A DNA stretch of 64,000 nucleotides from Fremontodendron californicum (taxonomy: Eukaryota; Streptophyta; Magnoliopsida; Malvales; Malvaceae): assembly GCA_030761205.1 (NCBI GenBank), contig JAULJL010000024.1:22996126-23060125 (forward strand), written 5' to 3'. This document shows, in pieces, positions 45,226 to 57,746 of this stretch. Positions within the stretch are counted from its first letter, which is position 1. Each line of letters begins with the position of its first letter. The position numbers were made by a program, and so were the translations under genes. Under the pieces are notes generated by a model. That model saw nothing but the letters and a program-made list of their open reading frames with translations, did no database searches and was not told the DNA's origin.

Positions 45226-46434
45226 ATGTCCATGTTACATAATATAGGCCCAAATGCCTAAGTAATTATAAGAATTAAAATAAGCCCAAATAAGCCCTCT
45301 TAATGTGCCACCTTGTGTTCTTGAATCACATGGAGCAAACTTTGATGCAAGCCCATCTTGCATGTTGAAGCCTTTCCTGAATAACTTCCAACATGGCCCA
45401 AGTGAATTCCACCCATTCTTGCCATGTTTTCTAGATCTTCTTGGATCTTGGCTCATATAGAAATTGCCATGGGATTGGGCCATCTTGGATCCTATCATTC
45501 CCCCTTTCCTCGAAAAGATTCGCCCTCGAATCTTAGCATTGTGTGTGAGAATGACGACGCTAGGTATTAAATCAAGGTGATGCACAATGCCGCTTATGGG
45601 TGACAACACATCCTGCAACTCCTCCGAAAATAAATCCTCACAATCCTTCAACAAAGAAACAGGAAAAATAGGAAGAGATTGGTTAGGAGCATCAAGAATA
45701 AAAACCACACTCTCCTTTGCATCAGAAAATTTCTCAAATTCTTTGTTTCCCTTGGCAGGAATTGTCTCCTTTTCCACTAGTGGCTCCTCTCTTGTGTCTT
45801 TATTTTCAGCCACCACTATTTCTTTTTTACTCTCTATTTCTTCTTGCTTTTTTTTATTTGCAGCCATCTCACTTTCTTTTTATTTTTTTCTTCTCTCTTT
45901 TTCTTTTTTTTCTTCTCCATATTTCTTCCTCTTGTTGCACAAACCTCTCAAACAATAAGGTGATCTCTTTCATCTCTTGTAGAGACTGCTTTACTTCGTC
46001 GCATAATGTGAGAGACATCTTAAAGTCGCTGCAAAACAACTTTGGTTAGTAAAAAAAAAATGAATATCGATTCTTTGCACTTCTTTTCAATATTTTTCGA
46101 ATCTTTCTTTTTTTTTTTTCTTGCTGTACGAACACTTTTCTTTCTTTTTTTTTTCAAGAACGAGACTTCTTGATTTTCTTGAAATCTCGAATGAACTTCT
46201 TTTTTCTTTCTTGGGACTGTTCGAATGCCCCTCTGAATTCTTGAATTTTTTTTTCAAGATTCGGATCAAGAATCAATAAGAAGAAATTTTAATTGATCAA
46301 GAATTCAAGAAACGAAATCTTGATTTAAACCACTTTTCAAGACTGAAACCCCAAACTTAGACAGCCTAAAAACTATAACCCTAGGAAAAATGCCTAAAGT
46401 TATAACCCCAAGACAAAAATGCCTTAAACCCCAA
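45226..46434 (-). mobile_element. Element L: truncated copy of the second LTR family
   Basis: Minus-strand order: leader (cut at about 46434), broken gag-like gene, G-rich polypurine tract GAGGAAAGGGGGAA (45498-45511), then 272 bp of LTR (45226-45497, starting TGATAGGATCC) cut by element E. It is collinear with plus-strand element K (56953-60842). The 5' LTR is missing; its leader joins directly to a pol fragment of J. Confidence 0.8.
45498..46018 (-). pseudogene. Short gag/pol-derived gene of element L (broken)
   Basis: This begins MSLTLCDEVKQSLQEMKE at 46018, runs into Lys/Glu-rich low-complexity sequence with a stop or frameshift, then resumes (ATG 45867). The later part, with FSEELQDVLSPISG and HHLDLIPS, looks like the segment just before reverse transcriptase in other Ty3/gypsy polyproteins. 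The frame ends across the polypurine tract. It is a deletion derivative with no enzyme domains. Confidence 0.55.
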
Positions 46435-46593
46435 TGCCATTTCTTGATATCATCTTGTCATGGAATGCCTTAGTCTTTTCCTTGTAAATCCTAGAATTCT
46501 CATAGGCATCATTCCTTATCTCCTCTAATTCTTGTAGGACAAGTTTTCTTTGCTTACCTGTCTCATCCATCTCCATGTTGCATTGTTTGATAG
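46435..46593 (-). pseudogene. Integrase C-terminal fragment of element J, left part
   Basis: This matches 4862-5018 of A's pol (KEKTKAFHDKMISR). It keeps the base lost in A, showing that A carries the frameshift. It ends with GATAG at the insertion point of F and continues at 56002. Confidence 0.8.
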
Positions 46594-48682
46594 TGATGCA
46601 CCCAAAAGAGTGTATCTTATTTAACCTTGCACTAAAAAGATCAATTGTAAGTATAGTAGTTAGCAAGGGTCGAGTCCTCAGGGACTGGGTTTTAGTTTAT
46701 AAGTTAATAGTTTAAAACTTAAATTCAAGAACAATAAAATAAAAGGGGTTTTTGAAAACAGATTTAAACTAAAGTAAATAATAAGAATGAGATGCAAGGC
46801 GGTATAACCAGCCAATAAAAATATATATACTAAATTAGGCGGTATAACCAGCCAATAAAAATATATATATTAAATTAGGCGGTATAACCAGCCAATAAAA
46901 TTAAAACAAAGTTAATATACAAATTAGGCGGTATAACCAGCCAATAAAAATAAATATACTTTTAAAAATAAGCAAACTAGAAAAGTAAGAAAACAAGTAA
47001 GTAAGAAGAATCAAATATGAAAAATATGGTTAAGGTTTCATTCTCCACCACTAGACATCATTAAGAATCAATTTCAGATCTATCAATATCAACCAACTAT
47101 CAAAGTTAACAACCGTAGATAACAACAAGCTCTGTTATCCCAATCTTTCCTTAGTTTGTCGTTAAACAGAACAAGCTCTCTATTTAATCTCTAACCATTA
47201 AACAACCTAGAATAAGCTTTCTAAATTCAATTTAATGGCAGCTTTATGATGAGAAAGATAGGTTGATCTAAGCAACAAACACATAAGCTCGGATTGTTCA
47301 ACTTAGGTTATGTTCCACTTTGCAATTATTGAAAACTTGACCATAATCATTAATCACAAATTGCCACTTATGAATAGGAAATCAAGACAATTACACGGAT
47401 CAAGATTCCTAAACTAGCAATAGATAATTATCAAGATCTATCTAGTTGTACACCTAAATAAATCAAGACAACATCATGAACAATTCTTGTAGAAGAACAT
47501 AAGCAACTTTGATAGAAAATTAATGATAGATAGAATCTGAAAATCAATCACAAAACATGTCTAGGGCTTTGAAATCACCCTTAACCAAATAGAAGTTTAG
47601 CCTAGCATAGGCATTGTAAACATAAACATAAAATTAAAGAAAATCTAAGAAGAAAATAAAAGAAAGAAAGAAGAAGAGGAAGAATATTAATTATCCAACC
47701 TCTTGCTCTCTCTAAAGAAAAAGAAAACTAGAGAAAAGAAAGAAAACTAGAGAAAAGAAAGAAGAAGAAAACTTAGAGAATTTTATTAAAATGGCTAATA
47801 TCCTACCTATGTACAATATGATCCTCTACAATCATCCAAGGCCCTCTATTTATACACATTTTGGAAGGCTAAATGACAAGAGGCAAGCTTTACAAATTTC
47901 AAAGGTAGGTATAATAGGTGGGTGAATTTTTCTAACAATTTTCGTCATATTGTATGACAATTTTGATCAGCAAACTTGATGGTCGATTTCGTCAATGTTG
48001 GAGGCCTGATCTGATCACATGGTCTTCTAGAAAAAGGTTCCCCTATCAGTTACGGATCCATAGCCGTTGGAATCAGCTCATTTCCTGATGTGGATAAGCA
48101 GATATGGGCAAAATACGAAAACATGTCAGCATAGACGTCATTGCACATCAGCCAACTTGATGGTCGATTTCGTCAATATTAGAGGCCTGATCTGATCATA
48201 TGTTCTTCTAGACAAAGGTTCCCGTATCAGTTACGGATCCATAGCCATTGGAATCAGCTCATTTGCTGATGTGGATAAGCAGATATGGGCAAAATACGAA
48301 AACAGGTCAGCACAGACGTCATTGCACATCAGCCAACTTGATGGTCGATTTCGCTAGGGAAAACGACTCCGTTTCAAGAAGTATAAAACATGAAAAAGAT
48401 AGATATGCCTCTTAGCTTTGCACGACTACAAATTTCAGCCTTATTGCTTCAGTGAAACTCCAGATATAGCTGATATGGCAAAATGTGTCGGAACTGGAAC
48501 TGAACTGGATTTGCCCTTAATTCTAGTAATCTGAAATCACTCAAAGAAACTTGTGAAAAACACCAAATTACATAAAAATATAAAAGATCATAAACACAAT
48601 TAGACTAAACAATAATAACTCGTATTTGACACAAAACAATAATAAAACATAACTAAAAACTATATAATTATACGAGTTATCA
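46594..48682 (-). repeat. 3' LTR of element F
   Basis: 181-bp U3 duplication at 47968-48148 and 48149-48329; four minisatellite copies from 46799; abuts the polypurine tract at 48683. Confidence 0.94.
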
Positions 48683-50723
48683 CACCCCCACACTTAGATT
48701 GTTGCTAGTCCCTAGCAACGACTCAATAAAAATAAAATAAGAAAATCTAATCTAATCCACTTTCGTAGGAAATCACGGTGGCACTTAGCATGTGACACAA
48801 GCCTTTAAACCCCTAGGTGTCCCTAGTGGACGAGTTTAGTCTCGTGAGGGTTTACTAGAACGATACCCACAAACATTGAAAAATTAAAATATAAATAAAC
48901 TTCATATAAATAAATTACATATACTAAAAATATTTACTCCTAATCCTTTCAATACAAATTAGAGACAATATTTGAACAAGTCTTATAAACTAATCAATAG
49001 CTTAAAAAATTTCACAAAAAATCATGCTTGAATGTAAATTGTTTGAGTTAAGCCAATATTAGCATAACATATCTCAATCAAAATAGTGCATGTTCAAATT
49101 TAATCTCAACTTCTCACATGGGATACTCTCTTGATTTTCACTCTTTAAAGTAGTGGTAAAGTGTTTACACTCAATCAATCTCATGAAAACACTTCTACCA
49201 TATGCTTGCTTGTCCACCTATTCTCCACTAAAAGATCATGCAACTTCATAAATCAAGAGGTCTTTAATCAAGGTTGTAATGGGGCCAAGGGGTTTGTAAT
49301 GTGGTTGAAGAACAAAAGGATAAAGATATCACAAAGGTTCCAAAGAGTTCATAAAGTTTAGAGACATAAAAAGATTATACAAAGAAACTTCTCAAAACTC
49401 TTTACAAGTACATAGTCACCTAGGCCGGATATTCATGTTGGGCCTTTTCTTCATTCTAAACAACTTTGTAACATCTTTTTCTTTTTCCACAAATTCAAGA
49501 GATGATTCATTTTTTTTATATAGGAATGTATTTGCCATTATTCCATTTCTTTTTCTCTTGACTTTTCTTTTCTTTTCCCCCCACACTTATTTCTTGTTTC
49601 TAACCAAAAAATATCCCTTGTCTTTGCAACTTGTCTCAAATCATGCTAATTCATCTTTGGAACAAAGGTAAAGATATAAGTATATTTAGGTTAGGGACAA
49701 GTTATGGTTACCAAAGAGATAGCTTATTCAATGTAGGCTCAAATTGGTTCACTAAGGGTGTGTTCTCTTGGAACATCAATAAGGGATGGTTGTTTGGCCC
49801 TGGCTAAAAATCCTAATGCCTCTATCATATTCATGTTGTCACATGCATCAATATAGTCTCAAACGGTTTAAAGCAAGTTCTAGAGAATCATGTAATCATA
49901 AGAGCACTCAAGAAAGAAATTAGATTGATTTGTATAATGCATCAATCATTTTAGGCTCAAAAACTCACAAGAATGATTATACAAGTCAGATTAAGTCTAA
50001 ACATGCTTCTTTCTCAATCAACATATCATATTAACATTGGCTCATAAAAAGGTTGACATCAAGCTCAATTCTCATGAAAATCTTCTCACTAATAAATATG
50101 TTTTAGACTTATGCAATTCATATCTCATCATTGTATTAAAAAGGAACTAAAACACACTAAAAAATAATAATAATAATAAAGACTCATAAAAAAAAAATAG
50201 TAGACAAAAATAAAAGAAATCCTAAATCATTCCCCCCACACTTAATTCTTACATTGTCCTCAATGTAAGTCTATTAACCCAAATGAAAGAATCATGTGTA
50301 AGAGAAAAGAACTAATAACATAAGAATAGGAATAACTAGACTCAAAACAAAACAAAGTCATGCAACCTAAATAATCCTAAAATACTAAACAAAAATTAAC
50401 AAGTAAACGTAAAAAGATTAAAATCAAACTGACAAGGTATGTCTCAAGACTCCCTTACTCAGACCTTGTTCAGAATGAATACTTCTAAATTGCTTAAAAC
50501 ACAACAAACTCTTTTTTTTTTTTGAAAAGAAGAAATCAAACTGACAAGGTATGTCTCAAGTCTCCCTTACTCAGACCTTGTTCAGAATGAATACTTCTAA
50601 ATTGCTTAAAACACAACAAACTTTTTTTTTTTTTTAAGAAGGTAAAATTTAGGAGATATTACCTGTAGAGGTTGCTAACCACTTATTATAACTGAGACAC
50701 AACAAACAAAATGTTAGATAATG
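48683..50723 (-). other. Non-coding 3' region of element F
   Basis: Polypurine tract at 48683-48696, hairpin units 1 and 2 (the latter near 50246-50268), two copies of the 119-bp repeat, hairpin 3 lost. No sense gene. Confidence 0.7.
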
Positions 50724-51371
50724 TCACAAAGACAAAGTGCAATCCACTCCTTGCTCGTCCATATCTCTTTTTCTTTTTCCGAGCGTTTGCGAAACAACCG
50801 TAGCAGATAAATACTCATAAGCTTGGAGCTTTTTGAGTAAATCTTCAATGGTTGTAGCAGAAATTATGGTTCTCCTTGCCTCTGAAAACATGAATCCATT
50901 ATCCACAGCATTATCTAAATATGAAAGCAAATTACTAAAATAACCATTAATATTAAGCAAACCAATGGGTTTCTTATTTGTGACCAAAGATGACCAAGAA
51001 GCCACGCAAGCTATTTCTTCCAATGTACCCAGACCTCCTGGTAAAGCAATGAATGCATCGGCAGAATGGTACATGATTGTTATCCGTTCAGGGATACTCC
51101 AGACTTGTATTTCCTTACCCAAGGTAGGTCCACAAAAATCTGTGAATAGTTTTGGCACGATTCCTAGAACTGGACTTCCTCCGGCGTGTGCTGCTGTAGC
51201 GACTGCTCCCATTAAACCCGTACTACCGCCTCCATAAATCAACTGGATCTTTTGTTTGGCAAGTATTACTCCAACTCTTATGGCTTCATCAGCGAATATG
51301 TTATTTTTCCCTGGATAAGCACCTCCAAAAACACAAATTTTTTTAATGCGTTGGGACGAAGTACTTTCCAT
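50724..51371 (-). CDS. LOG-type phosphoribohydrolase-like protein (copy F)
   Basis: Intact 215 aa. Unique changes are Lys40 (AKQK), Leu84 (GPTLGK) and Tyr187; Asp78 is shared with C and E. Catalytic Arg96 and PGGLGTLEE are kept. The TATA box is at 51430-51439, about 60 bp upstream, with an expanded A/G-rich leader that extends the frame to 51425 by chance. Confidence 0.85.
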   Translation of the reverse strand: MESTSSQRIKKICVFGGAYPGKNNIFADEAIRVGVILAKQKIQLIYGGGSTGLMGAVATAAHAGGSPVLGIVPKLFTDFCGPTLGKEIQVWSIPERITIMYHSADAFIALPGGLGTLEEIACVASWSSLVTNKKPIGLLNINGYFSNLLSYLDNAVDNGFMFSEARRTIISATTIEDLLKKLQAYEYLSATVVSQTLGKRKRDMDEQGVDCTLSL

Positions 51372-51748
51372 TTTTTTTTCTTTTTTTTTTCTTTTTTTCG
51401 AGTGCCTGAAAGAGAATGAGTACATGGTGTAATATATAGAGGACTGAGTAGTGAATCAGACAAGAGTAATAATGTCGCCGAAAGTGTATCTGACCTGTCA
51501 AAAGAAAATGTTAACCTAACAAAAGATTTTTGCGTGATTTCAGGAAGAAAATAAAAAAGAGAAGAAAAATCAATTGTAAAAGACAAATAAAAAAAATGAG
51601 AATAATTACACAAATCGAATAACACGTAAATTAAACCGAAATAAAGTTATTGCAAATCAAACCAAAAGCTGAGAAGTCATTTATTGTAGTTGTGATTGTG
51701 GCTCACATCTTCCTCTGGTTTTACGTCCAGAAACGGCTTAAACGCCTT
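51372..51748 (-). promoter_or_regulatory. LOG promoter and intercistronic spacer, element F
   Basis: TATA box at 51430-51439; collinear with sister copies. No extra gene. Confidence 0.6.
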
Positions 51749-52285
51749 CTATGAGTCGAGGATATGCTTCCCATCCAGTTTTCTTACAAGCTGGCAAACA
51801 GGGTCTTTTAACATCAGATTCCCAAGATCTTGCCATTCCCTTTGGAATTGCGGCCATAAATCAAGAATTTCTCTTTGTACGTCTCCACTAGGATGCGTCT
51901 CAAGAGAAAGTTGGATATTACCCAAATTCTCCTTACTCAGTCCATCCTTAATGAATTCAATTTTATCATCTCGATTAGAGGACGGAATCCCAATAGAATG
52001 ACATTTACCGTTACACGTCCATCGTGCACATTTGTGGCAATTTGAACTCATGCGCTTTGCTCGTCGCTTCTTTGCAAAAGTGCTTCTACCTGTACCTGGT
52101 AAATGCAAAACAGGAAGATATTCATCTTCACGTACCTTGGCTTCAATTATCCAACGTATGTCTCCAGGAATCCCTTTGTGCATAAGCATTCTTAATCTTT
52201 CAAATCGAACTTGGTAAAGCTTCAGTAAAATATTTCGAGGAAAAGGAGGAAATCGTTTCTGCAATCTTGTGAGAATATCATCCAT
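51749..52285 (-). CDS. Four-cysteine, basic nucleic-acid-binding-like protein (copy F, intact)
   Basis: 178 aa; basic patch and the C83/C86/C91/C95 finger kept, with one change next to the finger (CHSIG for CRSIG). The frame extends upstream to 52345 across the TATA box (52335-52342), so the MDDIL start is preferred. Confidence 0.7.
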   Translation of the reverse strand: MDDILTRLQKRFPPFPRNILLKLYQVRFERLRMLMHKGIPGDIRWIIEAKVREDEYLPVLHLPGTGRSTFAKKRRAKRMSSNCHKCARWTCNGKCHSIGIPSSNRDDKIEFIKDGLSKENLGNIQLSLETHPSGDVQREILDLWPQFQREWQDLGNLMLKDPVCQLVRKLDGKHILDS

Positions 52286-52825
52286 CCTGAAGAAAAAAAA
52301 ATGAAAAAAAATGAAAGAGAAATTGGAAGAGAAATTTATATACAATATCAGTTTTGTGGGTAGCTGATGGAACCGATTTAAATAATCACGGAGTACCGTT
52401 ATCCGCCATTTAACCGGGGTTAAAAAAAATTATATTTACATCTAGTTATTTTCAAAACAAGGATCAGAAAGAAAAACAACATAAAAAGACTCAAAAACAA
52501 AACACTCTAAATAAAATCCTAAATTCTTCCCCCCACACATAATTCTTACATTGTCATTAATGTAATGCTATTATCCCCCAATGCAAGAATTATATGTAAG
52601 AGAAAAGAACTATTAAACAAAAGAAACTTATGCAGCCTAAATGAACTTAAAAACAGTAAACACAATTAACAAAGAAACATAAGAAATAAAAATAAAAACA
52701 ATAAAAATAATAAAAATAATAAAAGAAAAAGGAAAAGAAAGAGAAAGCAAATATGAATATGGAAGGTTGGCAATTTCATCTTTAATTGGGCTGCCTTAAT
52801 TAACACTTGAGTTAGTGTTTTGAAT
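52286..52825 (-). promoter_or_regulatory. Promoter of the four-cysteine gene and spacer, element F
   Basis: TATA box at 52335-52342, GT-type palindrome near 52408-52423, C-rich tract plus TTACATT/AATGTAA hairpin near 52528-52566. The post-gag hairpin is damaged by a short deletion near 52790-52800. Confidence 0.6.
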
Positions 52826-53764
52826 CTAACCAACACCCCTTCTTGGCTTTTTAGGCTTGTCAGGCTCATGCATGAAATTTCCCAAATTTATGCGTTTGAG
52901 AGGAAGCTTTCTTTGCACAACAGTGGATGCATTCTCCATTACAAGTATTATTCCATCATCCTTGGTGGTGCATATCTCATCGAGGAATGGTGCATCTTTT
53001 GGTACTTGTTGAATGACATCCACAAACAAACTGTTTAAGGTTTCCAGCGTGTCTTGTTCATGTTCATCCTCTTTGAACTTTGCGAATCTACTAGGAAAAG
53101 GTGGAGAAGAAACATTAGTAAAAATTGGAATCTCAAACGTTACCTCAGGTGTCGAAATACTCTTATTTGGATCATTGGCTTCATTATCCTCAAGAATAGA
53201 ATTCATCTCTAATTTTGTCTCATCCTCATCTTGTTCCTCATTCCTCAAGGTCACAATAGTAGTATTCTCCTTTGGGTTAATCATTGTTTGGGCAGGGAGT
53301 TCTTCAGATCTTTGTGCTACCCATCCCACCATACTACTAGTCAATTGGATCATTTGCTTTTCCAAACTCTGGATGCTTGCCCTTGTTTCCTGTTGAAATT
53401 TCAATGTATCAGTAACAAGAGAATAGACAAGATCTTCTAAAGAAGTACCTGAGTTTTGAGTCATATGTGGTGGTTGAAAAAGATCTGGTTCTTGGGACCA
53501 TGATTGATTGAAGCTAGATGGATGAGTGTAAATGGCATAAGGATCTACTTCTTGGTAATTTTTCGAGTAGCCATAATTAGTATGATCCCACCATCCCTCA
53601 TGGTAAGTGTTTGAGTAATGATCATACTGTTGGTCTTGCAACACTTGATGGCCTTGACATCCTTCCATGGCCAATTGTTGAACTGGGAAGGTGAGATTGG
53701 CCTGTTGATTCTCCATGTTCATGTATGCCACCAACTCTTCAAGTGTTAGATTGCTCAATTCCAT
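52826..53764 (-). CDS. Truncated gag remnant, 312 aa (element F)
   Basis: Full-length open frame, collinear with B, D and E; tail KKPRRGVG. A poly-A run in sense directly precedes the ATG. Confidence 0.78.
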   Translation of the reverse strand: MELSNLTLEELVAYMNMENQQANLTFPVQQLAMEGCQGHQVLQDQQYDHYSNTYHEGWWDHTNYGYSKNYQEVDPYAIYTHPSSFNQSWSQEPDLFQPPHMTQNSGTSLEDLVYSLVTDTLKFQQETRASIQSLEKQMIQLTSSMVGWVAQRSEELPAQTMINPKENTTIVTLRNEEQDEDETKLEMNSILEDNEANDPNKSISTPEVTFEIPIFTNVSSPPFPSRFAKFKEDEHEQDTLETLNSLFVDVIQQVPKDAPFLDEICTTKDDGIILVMENASTVVQRKLPLKRINLGNFMHEPDKPKKPRRGVG

Positions 53765-53887
53765 CGTTTTTTTTTTTTTATTTTTTTTTTCAAAATTTGA
53801 TCAGAAAAACCCGTATGTACAAGAAAATAAAACTCATTAGAACTGAAAATAAGAATAAACCAAGTAACAAATAAACTAAAGAAAACA

Positions 53888-53906
53888 ATCCCCGGCAACG
53901 GCGCCA
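53888..53906 (-). promoter_or_regulatory. Primer-binding site (tRNA-Asp), element F
   Basis: 19-nt tRNA-Asp match, 6 nt before the LTR at 53913. Confidence 0.9.
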
Positions 53907-53912
53907 AAAACT

Positions 53913-56001
53913 TGATGCACCCAAAAGAGTGTATCTTATTTAACCTTGCACTAAAAAGATCAATTGTAAGTATAGTAGTTAGCAAGGGTCGAGTCCTCAG
54001 GGATTGGGTTTTAGTTTATAAGTTAATAGTTTAAAACTTAAATTCAAGAACAATAAAATAAAAGGGGTTTTTGAAATCAGATTTAAACTAAAGTAAATAA
54101 TAAGAATGAGATGCAAGGCGGTATAACCAGCCAATAAAAATATATATACTAAATTAGGCGGTATAACCAGCCAATAAAAATATATATATTAAATTAGGCG
54201 GTATAACCAGCCAATAAAAATAAAACAAAGTTAATATACAAATTAGGCGGTATAACCAGCCAATAAAAATAAATATACTTTTAAAAATAAGCAAACTAGA
54301 AAAGTAAGAAAACAAGTAAGTAAGAAGAATCAAATATGAAAAATATGGTTAAGGTTTCATTCTCCACCACTAGACATCATTAAGAATCAATTTCAGATCT
54401 ATCAATATCAACCAACTATCAAAGTTAACAACCGTAGATAACAACAAGCTCTGTTATCCCAATCTTTCCTTAGTTTGTCGTTAAACAGAACAAGCTCTCT
54501 ATTTAATCTCTAACCATTAAACAACCTAGAATAAGCTTTCTAAATTCAATTTAATGGCAGCTTTATGATGAGAAAGATAGGTTGATCTAAGCAACAAACA
54601 CATAAGCTCGGATTGTTCAACTTAGGTTATGTTCCACTTTGCAATTATTGAAAACTTGACCATAATCATTAATCACAAATTGCCACTTATGAATAGGAAA
54701 TCAAGACAATTACACGGATCAAGATTCCTAAACTAGCAATAGATAATTATCAAGATCTATCTAGTTGTACACCTAAATAAATCAAGACAACATCATGAAC
54801 AATTCTTGTAGAAGAACATAAGCAACTTTGATAGAAAATTAATGATAGATAGAATCTGAAAATCAATCACAAAACATGTCTAGGGCTTTGAAATCACCCT
54901 TAACCAAATAGAAGTTTAGCCTAGCATAGGCATTGTAAACATAAACATAAAATTAAAGAAAATCTAAGAAGAAAATAAAAGAAAGAAAGAAGAAGAGGAA
55001 GAATATTAATTATCCAACCTCTTGCTCTCTCTAAAGAAAAAGAAAACTAGAGAAAAGAAAGAAAACTAGAGAAAAGAAAGAAGAAGAAAACTTAGAGAAT
55101 TTTATTAAAATGGCTAATATCCTACCTATGTACAATATGATCCTCTACAATCATCCAAGGCCCTCTATTTATACACATTTTGGAAGGCTAAATGACAAGA
55201 GGCAAGCTTTACAAATTTCAAAGGTAGGTATAATAGGTGGGTGAATTTTTCTAACAATTTTCGTCATATTGTATGACAATTTTGATCAGCCAACTTGATG
55301 GTCGATTTCGTCAATGTTGGAGGCCTGATCTGATCACATGGTCTTCTAGAAAAAGGTTCCCCTATCAGTTACGGATCCACAGCCGTTGGAATCAGCTCAT
55401 TTACTGATGTGGATAAGCAGATATGGGCAAAATACGAAAACATGTCAGCACAGACGTCATTGCACATCAGCCAACTTGATGGTCGATTTCGTCAATATTA
55501 GAGGCCTGATCTGATCATATGGTCTTCTAGACAAAGGTTCCCGTATCAGTTACGGATCCATAGCCATTGGAATCAGCTCATTTGCTGATGTGGATAAGCA
55601 GATATGGGCAAAATACGAAAACAGGTCAGCACAGACGTCATTGCACATCAGCCAACTTGATGGTCGATTTCGCTAGGGAACACGACTCCGTTTCAAGAAG
55701 TATAAAACATGAAAAAGATAGATATGCCTCTTAGCTTTGCACGGATACAAATTTCAGCCTTATTGCTTCAGTGAAACTCCAGATATAGCTGATATGGTAA
55801 AATGTGTCGGAACTGGAACTGAACTGGATTTGCCCTTAATTCTAGTAATCTGAAATCACTCAAAGAAACTTGTGAAAAACACCAAATTACATAAAAATAT
55901 AAAAGATCATAAACACAATTAGACTAAACAATAATAACTCGTATTTGACACAAAACAATAATAAAACATAACTAAAAACTATATAATTATACGAGTTATC
56001 A
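53913..56001 (-). repeat. 5' LTR of element F
   Basis: 2089 bp with the 181-bp U3 duplication (55287-55467, 55468-55648). Followed by GATAG and the J pol fragment. Confidence 0.94.
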
Positions 56002-56952
56002 GATAGCCCAATATGATTTATGTTCCAATTCAACCAGAAGATGACAAGGCATACCATAAACAAGTCGATAAGGAGACATACCAATGGGAGTCTTATATGT
56101 TGTCCTATAAGCCCAAAGTGCATCATCAAGTCATGAACTCCAATCCTTCCTATTTGGATTAACTATCTTTTCAAGGATTAACTAGTTTGAGGATGGTATA
56201 AGGTGGAGACCTTGTGTGTGATTTTATACTTCCTCAAAAGTGCTTCCATAGTCCTATTGCAAAAGTGAGTACCTCTATCGCTGATTATGGCCTTTGGTGT
56301 TCCAAACCTAGCAAATATGTTAGTCTTGACAAAATATGAAACAACTTTAGAGTCATTAGTCCTAGTGGCTTTTGCTTCCACCCACTTTGAAACATAATCA
56401 ACGGCAAGTAAAATATAAAGATTACCAATAGAAGAAGGAAAAGGCCCCATGAAATCCATGCCCCATAAATAAAAAATTTCAACAATAAGTATTGGAGTTT
56501 GAGGCATTTGATTTCTAGCACCTAAGTTACCTATTCTTTGGCAACGATCACATGACTTCCAAAAGAGGTATGCATCTTCGAATATAGTAGGCCAATAAAA
56601 TCCAGAATCAAGAACTTTCATGGCTGTTTTTTGGATCCAAAGTGTTGTGCACATGCATAAGAGTGACAAAAGGTGAGAATAGATTGAAATTCAGTTTCGA
56701 GTACACACCTTCTTATAATCTAATCGGAGCAATGCTTCTAAAGGTAAGGATCATCCCATATGTAGTATTTGGCATCACTCTTGATCTTATTTCTTTGATC
56801 TTGTGTCAACTCTTGTGGCAACTTCTTGGTAACTAAGTAATTAACAATATCGGCATACCAAGGAGTTGTTGTACTTATAAAAAGAAGTTGCTCATCTGAA
56901 AAGTTCTCATTCAAGGGTAGTGCATCGTCTTCATGAACTAAACGGCTAAGAT
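56002..56952 (-). pseudogene. RNase H-integrase fragment of element J, right part
   Basis: Aligns with 5018-6012 of A's pol (LSRLVHEDDALPLNE, CDRCQRIGNLGARNQ, SDRGTHFCNRT). An internal deletion of about 45 bp near 56174-56184 removes the region with the integrase catalytic Glu, and there are frameshifts near 56625-56650. Cut at 56952 by element K (candidate duplication AAGAT, 56948-56952). It shows a second autonomous-type copy once stood here. Confidence 0.85.
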
Positions 56953-57732
56953 TGATAGGATCCAAGATGGCCCAATTCTATGGCAATTTCTATATGGGCC
57001 AAGATCCAAGAAGATCTAGTAAACATGGCAAGAATGTGTGGAATTCACTTGGGCCATGTTGCAAGTTATTCAAGAAAGGCTTCAACATTCAAGATGGGCT
57101 TGCATCCAAGTTTGGTCCATGTGATTCAAGAACCCAAGGTGGCACAATATTTGGGCTTATTTTAAGTCTTGTAATTTCTTAGCCATTTGGGCCTAACTTA
57201 TGTAATATGTCCATTCGGATAAGTGGGGTCTACCTTCATTAAACTATTGGACATCTTTTAAATTTAATTAGGATTGGGCTTGAGCTTGTTTTGCCCATAG
57301 TTAAACTTTCTTTTAATTATGTAAGTAGTAAGCCTTGGCTGCCAAGGAGTTTCATTTGTGCTAGGAGTTCTTAGGCTAGCTGAATTAGGGTTAGTAGGGA
57401 GGCTATAAATACCCTTGTTTAGCCATCTACTTCAGAAACCATTATTAATCTATTGAATTGAATTTATTCAGGTGAGTGTTTCACTCTTTTTAGTTCTTGA
57501 CAGAACTAGCGAACTTATCAAAGAATTCCTTTCTTTGTGGTGTTCAACCTATCAAACTTAGGTTCTTGAAACGAGAGTTCTTAGGGTCTAGCTTACATGC
57601 TTAATCTAGGTTCTTTGAAACATGCTTTCTAAGGGTTTAAGTTTTCTTTGCCTGAATCTTGGCTTTCTTGGGGTTAGGGTATTTCAATTTGTTAGTGGGT
57701 TCAAAGGGTTTAATCCCCACGGGTTCACATCA
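56953..57732 (+). repeat. 5' LTR of element K
   Basis: TGATAGG...CATCA, 780 bp. TATA box TATAAATA at 57414-57421. It differs from the partial 3' copy (60458-60842) at many sites, so K is older than the LOG-bearing elements. Confidence 0.85.
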
Positions 57733-57734
57733 GT

Positions 57735-57746
57735 TGGTATCGAAGC
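57735..57746 (+). promoter_or_regulatory. Primer-binding site (initiator tRNA-Met type), element K
   Basis: TGGTATCGAAGC, two bases after the LTR, close to the common TGGTATCAGAGC site of plant elements (10 of 12 positions). Confidence 0.75.

Larger units (their letters stand above)
46594..56001 (-). mobile_element. Element F: complete non-autonomous LOG-bearing copy inserted in pol fragment J
   Basis: 9.41 kb; LTRs both 2089 bp with about eleven visible differences. Target duplication GATAG at 46589-46593 and 56002-56006. All three frames (gag remnant, four-cysteine, LOG) are open, so with B it is one of the two complete copies with full coding potential. Confidence 0.95.

Noticed and set aside
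45587..46049. Plus-strand frames of 110-123 aa rich in Ser/Phe/Leu
   Set aside because: Antisense of the Lys/Glu-rich, A/G-rich part of element L; low complexity only.
2730..51371. A tandem array of host LOG genes
   Set aside because: Each copy is enclosed by LTR, primer-binding site and polypurine tract, with target duplications for B, D and F, so spread was by retrotransposition.
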